Assembly (NCBI RefSeq): GCF_018881545.1
Contig: NZ_JACVQD010000001.1
Span: 62,001-126,000, forward strand
Length of the DNA stretch: 64,000 nt
Direction of reading: 5' to 3'
Origin: Polynucleobacter alcilacus
GTDB lineage: Bacteria; Pseudomonadota; Gammaproteobacteria; Burkholderiales; Burkholderiaceae
The position numbers and the translations under genes are program-made. The notes beneath the pieces are model-generated. The model saw only the letters and a program-made list of their open reading frames with translations, did not search any database and had not been told where the DNA came from. Below are positions 59,668-64,000 of this stretch, piece after piece; the stretch's first letter is position 1, and each line of letters begins with the position of its first letter.

Positions 59668-60321
59668 GTGAATTTTTATGACATCCTTGCGCAACTTGCG
59701 CATGGGATTTCCTATACCGTTCTGGTCACATTGGTTTGTAGTGCTACGGGCCTGGTGATTGGATTAACACTAGCCTGTCTTCGCCGTCTGTCTATTCCTG
59801 GCCTAACCCCACTTATTGATGTCTATACCTATGTGTTTCGGGGTGTGCCAGTCCTCGTATTGCTTTTCATGGTGTATTTTGGTTTGCCCAGTGTCGGTAT
59901 TAAAGTGCCGCCCTTGATGGCGATGGCAATGAGTCTGGGACTCGTTACTTCTGCCTACCTGGCCGAGGTCTTTCGTGGCGCCTTTAATTCAGTAGACGCG
60001 ATGGAGATTTTGGCTGGTGAAGCCATGGGCATGAGCAGACTACAAATTCTTTGGTATATCGACTTACCGCAAATGCTGCGTTTCTCTGTTCCCGGCATGA
60101 TTAATGAGTTCACCTCGGTATTAAAGTATTCCCCTTTTGCTTATACAGTAGGCATTCCTGAGATTACCAAACAAGCAATCGCTTTAACTTCCACTACCTT
60201 GCGTGGGGTTGAGGTGTATTTTGCGGTTGGCTTATTGTATTTTGCAATTTATCGTATTTTATTGGGTGGCATTCAACTCATTAACCGCCATTACGCAATA
60301 CCGGGCTTAGGCAAAGCATGA
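59668..60321 (+). CDS. Amino-acid ABC transporter permease (first)
   Basis: The 217-residue membrane protein has five helices and the HisM/HisQ-type loop EILAGEAMGMSRLQILWYID, the EAA motif that contacts the ATPase. YTYVFRGVPVLVLLFMVYFG is the other family block. The start is GTG. It pairs with the second permease downstream to form a heterodimer in the inner membrane. Confidence 0.92.
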   Translation: MNFYDILAQLAHGISYTVLVTLVCSATGLVIGLTLACLRRLSIPGLTPLIDVYTYVFRGVPVLVLLFMVYFGLPSVGIKVPPLMAMAMSLGLVTSAYLAEVFRGAFNSVDAMEILAGEAMGMSRLQILWYIDLPQMLRFSVPGMINEFTSVLKYSPFAYTVGIPEITKQAIALTSTTLRGVEVYFAVGLLYFAIYRILLGGIQLINRHYAIPGLGKA

Positions 60322-60355
60322 GATACCAATACAGTGATTTAAGAGAGGCCGCATC

Positions 60356-61093
60356 ATGTCGTTAATTCAGGTCCGTGATTTAAAGAAGGTATTTGGAGAG
60401 CAGGTCGTACTTTCCGATATCAACTTTGATGTTCATGATGGGCAGGTGAGGGTATTAATGGGTGCTTCAGGCTCAGGTAAATCAACCCTATTACAGTGCC
60501 TCAACCGCTTAGAAGACCCTACTTCTGGATCGATTATTTTTCGTGGCAAAGAGGTAGCGGGTCCAGGTGTTGATGTCCGAGCATTACGCAAACAAATTGG
60601 TTTTGTGTTCCAGCAGTTTGCCCTCTATAGCCACTTGACCGTATTAGAGAACGTCACTTTGGCATTAAAAATTCTGGAAGGAATGAAAAAACAGGAAGCC
60701 AATGAAAAAGCCTTGGCGACATTAGAAAAATTTGGTATGGCAATACATCAACACAAATATCCAGCTCAGCTCTCTGGCGGTCAACAACAGCGGGTGGCGA
60801 TTGCGCGAGCCTTAGCAATGGACCCTGCTGTATTGGTACTGGATGAACCCACCTCAGCTTTAGATCCCATCATGTCACGAGATGTGGCAGACCTGATTAA
60901 CCATCTTCATGATTCCGGTATCACAATGCTCTGTGTCACCCATGACTTGAGTTTGGCTCAAAATATTTCTGATACGGTGATGTTTTTAGATAAAGGCATT
61001 ATTCGAGCCGACGATAAAATTTCGGTATTGGCCAGTGACAAATCTGATCCAGATATTCAAGCATTCTTTGGCAATAAGGATGGCTTTAAATGA
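60356..61093 (+). CDS. Amino-acid ABC transporter ATPase
   Basis: The 245-residue ATPase of the GlnQ/HisP type has Walker A MGASGSGKSTLLQCLNRLED, Q-loop VFQQFALYSHLTVLEN, signature LSGGQQQRVAIARALAMDP, Walker B VLVLDEPTSALDP and switch VTHDLS. It lies between the two permease genes and its stop overlaps the second permease start (ATGA). It drives import of the substrate caught by the lipoprotein. Confidence 0.94.
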   Translation: MSLIQVRDLKKVFGEQVVLSDINFDVHDGQVRVLMGASGSGKSTLLQCLNRLEDPTSGSIIFRGKEVAGPGVDVRALRKQIGFVFQQFALYSHLTVLENVTLALKILEGMKKQEANEKALATLEKFGMAIHQHKYPAQLSGGQQQRVAIARALAMDPAVLVLDEPTSALDPIMSRDVADLINHLHDSGITMLCVTHDLSLAQNISDTVMFLDKGIIRADDKISVLASDKSDPDIQAFFGNKDGFK

Positions 61094-61767
61094 ATGCTTG
61101 GAAGATCTTTGAGACCGACCTGATTACACAGATGCCGCAAATCTTGGCGGGCCTAGTCAATACGCTGAAACTCGCTGGATTAATTAGTGTGACTGGATTG
61201 CTTTTGGGTATCGTAGTGTTTTATTTGGCTATTAGTAAAAATTTCTGGATTCGGACTGTTACTAATTCCTATATCTCTTTCTTTATTGGCATGCCCTTAA
61301 TCGTATTACTCTTTTTAATGTATTACGGCTTGCCGCAATGGGGTATCCGTATGGATCCCTTTGTAGTTGCCACTATTGGCTTTACTTTAAATGTAGCAGC
61401 CTATAACGCGGCGTACATGAAGACGGCCTACAACGGCTTGAATTTTATTCAACTGGAGGCTGCTGCTGCCCAAGGATTTAATCCATTGCAAATTTTTCGT
61501 CTCATTACCTTACCGCAAGTAATAAGGTTATCAATACCGGCCTTAACCAACCAGGTGATCGGAAACTTAAAAGACAGTTCGGTAGCATTTTTAATTCAGT
61601 ACACGGAGTTTTTTGCGCGGATGCAAGAGTTGGCCGCCAGCAACTTTCAGTTCTTCAAGGCCTACTTATTAACCGCCCTTGTTTACTTAGCAATGGTTTC
61701 AGTAATCGTATTGTGTGCTCGTGCCATTGAGCGCCGGGTGGTGTTTCCGACAGCACAGTCTAATTGA
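61090..61767 (+). CDS. Amino-acid ABC transporter permease (second)
   Basis: The 225-residue membrane protein has five helices, the block YISFFIGMPLIVLLFLMYYG, and the EAA loop QLEAAAAQGFNPLQIFRLIT. It is similar in layout to the first permease, so the pair should form the heterodimeric channel. It is the last gene of the importer operon, and a bidirectional terminator follows. Confidence 0.92.
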   Translation: MNAWKIFETDLITQMPQILAGLVNTLKLAGLISVTGLLLGIVVFYLAISKNFWIRTVTNSYISFFIGMPLIVLLFLMYYGLPQWGIRMDPFVVATIGFTLNVAAYNAAYMKTAYNGLNFIQLEAAAAQGFNPLQIFRLITLPQVIRLSIPALTNQVIGNLKDSSVAFLIQYTEFFARMQELAASNFQFFKAYLLTALVYLAMVSVIVLCARAIERRVVFPTAQSN

Positions 61768-61793
61768 CATAAATTCATTTAGCCCAATAAAAA

Positions 61794-61818
61794 AGCGACC
61801 CGAAGGTCGCTATTTTTT
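61794..61818 (+). terminator. Bidirectional terminator between the importer and mmsA
   Basis: AGCGACC and GGTCGCT form a seven-pair stem around CGAA, flanked by A residues on the left and T residues on the right, so it can end transcription from both converging genes. Confidence 0.92.
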
Positions 61819-61841
61819 ATTCCCAAAACCTGCTGGCAATA

Positions 61842-63362
61842 TTATTTTGAAGTAGGCATGACAAACTCTGCACCTTTAGCAATGCTTTCTGGCCAGCGCT
61901 GCATGACACTCTTCTGTTTGGTATAGAAGCGAACGCCTTCTTTGCCATAGGCATGCATATCGCCGAAGATGGATTTTTTCCAACCACCAAAGCCATGCCA
62001 TGCCATCGGTACCGGAATCGGTACGTTAATACCAACCATACCGACTTGAACACGGCGCGCAAATTCACGAGCGATGTTGCCATCACTGGTAAAGCAAGCG
62101 ACGCCATTACCATATTCACAAGAGTTCACTAAATTGAGTGCTTCAGTAAAGTTTGCAACACGCATGCAAGATAGTACTGGTCCAAAGATCTCTTCAAGAT
62201 AGATCTTCATATCGGCAGTCACGTTATCAAACAAAGTGCCACCAATAAAGAAGCCAGCTTCATTTCCGGAGACCTTTAAACCGCGACCATCAACCAACAG
62301 CTTGGCGCCAGAAGCGACACCGCTATCGATATAGCCAGTAATACGCTCTAGTGCTGCCTTAGTCACGATGGGGCCCATTTCAGCATCGAGCTCCATGCCA
62401 TTCTTTACTTTCAGTGTCTTGGTGCGCTCGATCAGTTTTGGCATGATCTTATCAGCCGCATCACCTACCAGTACCGCTACTGAAATCGCCATACAGCGCT
62501 CACCAGCAGAACCGTATGCAGCGCCAATCAAAGCATCAATTGCTTTATCGATATCGGCATCCGGCATGATGACCATATGATTTTTAGCGCCACCCAACGC
62601 TTGGGAACGCTTACCAAAGTGTGCACAACGCTCATAAATGTAATTGGCAATCGGGGTAGAGCCCACGAAACTCACTGCTTTAACAAGGGAGTTCTCAATC
62701 AACGCATCTACGGCTTCTTTGTCACCTTGCACTACGTTAAACACGCCATCAGGCAATCCCGCTTCTTTAAGAAGTTTCGCCATGAATAGTGAAGCGGAAG
62801 GATCGGTTGGACTTGGTTTGAGGATGAATGAATTGCCGCAGGCAATCGCCATAGGGAACATCCACATCGGAACCATTACTGGGAAGTTAAATGGCGTAAT
62901 GCCAGCCACCACACCTAAAGGTTGGCGCATTACCCAGTTATCAATATCGGTAGAAACTTGTTCTGTGTACTCACCTTTGAGTAATTCTGGAATACCGGTA
63001 GCAAATTCCACAATTTCAATTCCACGGGTGACTTCACCTTGGGCATCAGTAAACACCTTGCCGTGCTCAGCGGTGATCATGGCTGCTAATTCATCGCGGT
63101 TGGCATTGAGTAACTCGAGGTACTTAAACATGATGCGTGAGCGACGTAATGGGCTAGTCTGACTCCAGGTCTCAAAAGCCTTTTGTGCGACGGCTACAGC
63201 AGTATCCACTTCGGATTTGCTAGCTAGGGCCACGCGGCGGGCTACAGCGCCTTTAGTAGGGTTGTAAACATCGGCAAAACGTCCGTCTTTTGGGTTTACT
63301 AGATTTCCGCCAACATAATGGCCAACATCTTCTTTTGATTCAAAGGCTTTAGGTGCGTTCAT
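61842..63362 (-). CDS. mmsA: CoA-acylating methylmalonate-semialdehyde dehydrogenase
   Basis: The 506-residue aldehyde dehydrogenase oxidizes methylmalonate semialdehyde (from valine and thymine) or malonate semialdehyde with NAD and CoA to propionyl-CoA or acetyl-Co[21 protein letters not shown] and [20 protein letters not shown] are the NAD-binding blocks, and the catalytic Cys is in [15 protein letters not shown]. The absence of the usual second catalytic Glu is typical of the CoA-acylating class. No mmsB (3-hydroxyisobutyrate dehydrogenase) is adjacent. Its 3' end meets the importer operon at a shared terminator. Confidence 0.94.
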   Translation of the reverse strand: MNAPKAFESKEDVGHYVGGNLVNPKDGRFADVYNPTKGAVARRVALASKSEVDTAVAVAQKAFETWSQTSPLRRSRIMFKYLELLNANRDELAAMITAEHGKVFTDAQGEVTRGIEIVEFATGIPELLKGEYTEQVSTDIDNWVMRQPLGVVAGITPFNFPVMVPMWMFPMAIACGNSFILKPSPTDPSASLFMAKLLKEAGLPDGVFNVVQGDKEAVDALIENSLVKAVSFVGSTPIANYIYERCAHFGKRSQALGGAKNHMVIMPDADIDKAIDALIGAAYGSAGERCMAISVAVLVGDAADKIMPKLIERTKTLKVKNGMELDAEMGPIVTKAALERITGYIDSGVASGAKLLVDGRGLKVSGNEAGFFIGGTLFDNVTADMKIYLEEIFGPVLSCMRVANFTEALNLVNSCEYGNGVACFTSDGNIAREFARRVQVGMVGINVPIPVPMAWHGFGGWKKSIFGDMHAYGKEGVRFYTKQKSVMQRWPESIAKGAEFVMPTSK

Positions 63363-63401
63363 AGTCTCTTGTAATGAGTAATTTGTAAGGTTTGGGTAAA
63401 T

Positions 63402-63433
63402 AAAGCCCTGCTTCCAAAGGTCTGCAGGACTTT
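63402..63433. repeat. Imperfect inverted repeat upstream of mmsA
   Basis: AAAGCCCTGC and GCAGGACTTT pair with a single mismatch over a 12-base loop. It lies between mmsA and the divergent oxidoreductase gene, a suitable position for an operator. Confidence 0.45.
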
Positions 63434-63470
63434 GCTGTCTCGTTTATTCTGATTTTTAGTATTCTATCGC

Positions 63471-63522
63471 TTAAAGGCATTTTTCGTATTTTTGACCCAT
63501 TTACCAGCATTTAAAGGCATTT
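63471..63522. repeat. Direct repeat TTAAAGGCATTT before the oxidoreductase gene
   Basis: TTAAAGGCATTT occurs at 63471-63482 and again at 63511-63522, 40 bases apart and so roughly on the same face of the helix. The second copy ends three bases before the ATG. Confidence 0.7.
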
Positions 63523-63524
63523 CG

Positions 63525-64000
63525 ATGAGCATTCTCTTTTCAAACTACACCCTTAATTCCCCCCGCGGGCCGCTGACGCTTGCGAACCGGATTGTGGTTG
63601 CGCCCATGTGCCAATATTCAGCGAATAATGGCGAGGCAACAGATTGGCACTTGATGCACTGGGGCAATTTATTAAATAGCGGTGCAGCTTTATTCATTAT
63701 TGAGGCCACTGGCATTACCCCCGAAGGACGTATTACGAATGCCTGCTTAGGCCTGTGGGATGACCGTACTGAAGCGGCTCTGAAAGATAAGTTAAGTCGG
63801 GCAAGAGCCTTGGCCCCAGCGATACCGGTTTTTATTCAGTTGGCGCATGCGGGCCGTAAAGCTTCTAGTGCCACTCCTTGGGATGGTGGGCAACTGCTTT
63901 CCCCAGAGAATGGTGGCTGGGAAACACTAGCACCTTCAGCGATTCCCCAATTGGATGGGGAGCGCTTGCCCCATGAATTAAGTAAGGATGAGCTTAAACA
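63525..64000 (+). CDS. NADH:flavin oxidoreductase (Old Yellow Enzyme), N-terminal part
   Basis: The first 158 codons of an Old Yellow Enzyme-family protein, cut by the right edge. It begins MSILFSNYTLNSPRGPLTLA with the FMN-binding NRIVVAPMCQYSANNGEATD, then TDWHLMHWGNLLNSGAALFI, IEATGITPEGRIT and PVFIQLAHAGRKAS. The Cys in APMCQYS and the DWHL motif place it with the YqjM-like (thermophilic-type) subgroup, which reduces activated C=C bonds using NAD(P)H. The start overlaps closely with a direct repeat just upstream. Confidence 0.92.
   Translation, partial: MSILFSNYTLNSPRGPLTLANRIVVAPMCQYSANNGEATDWHLMHWGNLLNSGAALFIIEATGITPEGRITNACLGLWDDRTEAALKDKLSRARALAPAIPVFIQLAHAGRKASSATPWDGGQLLSPENGGWETLAPSAIPQLDGERLPHELSKDELK

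Overview
The window reads as chromosomal DNA of a low-GC betaproteobacterium of the Burkholderiaceae, most like Polynucleobacter. This is inferred from protein resemblance and gene order (hemW-rdgB-rph divergent from yicC-gmk-rpoZ-spoT; ilvBNC-psd-pssA-leuA; rpsO-pnp; tpiA-secG-tRNA-Leu-nuoA-N; a free-standing Bug/TctC binding protein). No database search was run. There are no insertion sequences, integrases, phage genes or CRISPR arrays, no rRNA, and no gene-free stretch longer than 300 bases.

Layout. 1-2.4 kb: the tail of an outer-membrane barrel, a four-helix membrane protein, an EF-hand protein and a c-type cytochrome. 2.4-5.5 kb: a CoA-transferase divergent from a Bug binding protein and a crotonase-family enzyme, with overlapping face-to-face promoters between them. 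5.5-12.9 kb: housekeeping genes for heme insertion, nucleotide clean-up, RNA processing, GMP kinase, RNA polymerase omega, (p)ppGpp metabolism and GreB, ending at tRNA-Arg(ACG). 13.0-16.5 kb: a four-gene MCE lipid transporter (STAS-permease, ATPase, MCE protein, PqiC-type lipoprotein). 16.5-19.8 kb: a short-chain dehydrogenase and a large FtsX/YbbP-type permease without its ATPase. 19.8-22.1 kb, minus strand: an ECF sigma factor, a probable one-helix partner, a DUF3106 protein and an RDD protein. 22.2-29.0 kb: branched-chain amino acid synthesis (ilvB, ilvN, ilvC) and phosphatidylethanolamine synthesis (psd, pssA), then leuA behind a leucine-rich leader peptide and terminator that look like a classical attenuator. 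29-34.7 kb: a SYLF-domain protein, rpsO, pnp with a structured leader, a quinone oxidoreductase, tpiA and secG. 34.8-49.5 kb: tRNA-Leu(GAG) and a complete 14-gene NADH dehydrogenase I operon, nuoA to nuoN. 49.6-50.8 kb: a Nudix hydrolase and a DUF1178 protein.

The most interesting region is 50.9-61.8 kb. A compact chemosensory operon encodes a methyl-accepting receptor, CheA (no P2 domain, two CheW domains), CheW, CheB and CheR. In place of cheY it ends with a receiver domain fused through a coiled coil to a class III nucleotide cyclase. All expected catalytic residues and the Lys/Asp pair that selects ATP are visible. No flagellar or pilus gene is in the window, so the likely output is cAMP rather than flagellar switching. 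An amino-acid-type ABC importer with a lipoprotein binding protein follows directly. The window closes with mmsA on the minus strand and the first part of an Old Yellow Enzyme-type oxidoreductase on the plus strand.

Readings were made by eye. Starts were chosen from ribosome-binding sites, overlaps and family N-termini. Promoter and RNA-structure calls are pattern-based and unfolded.
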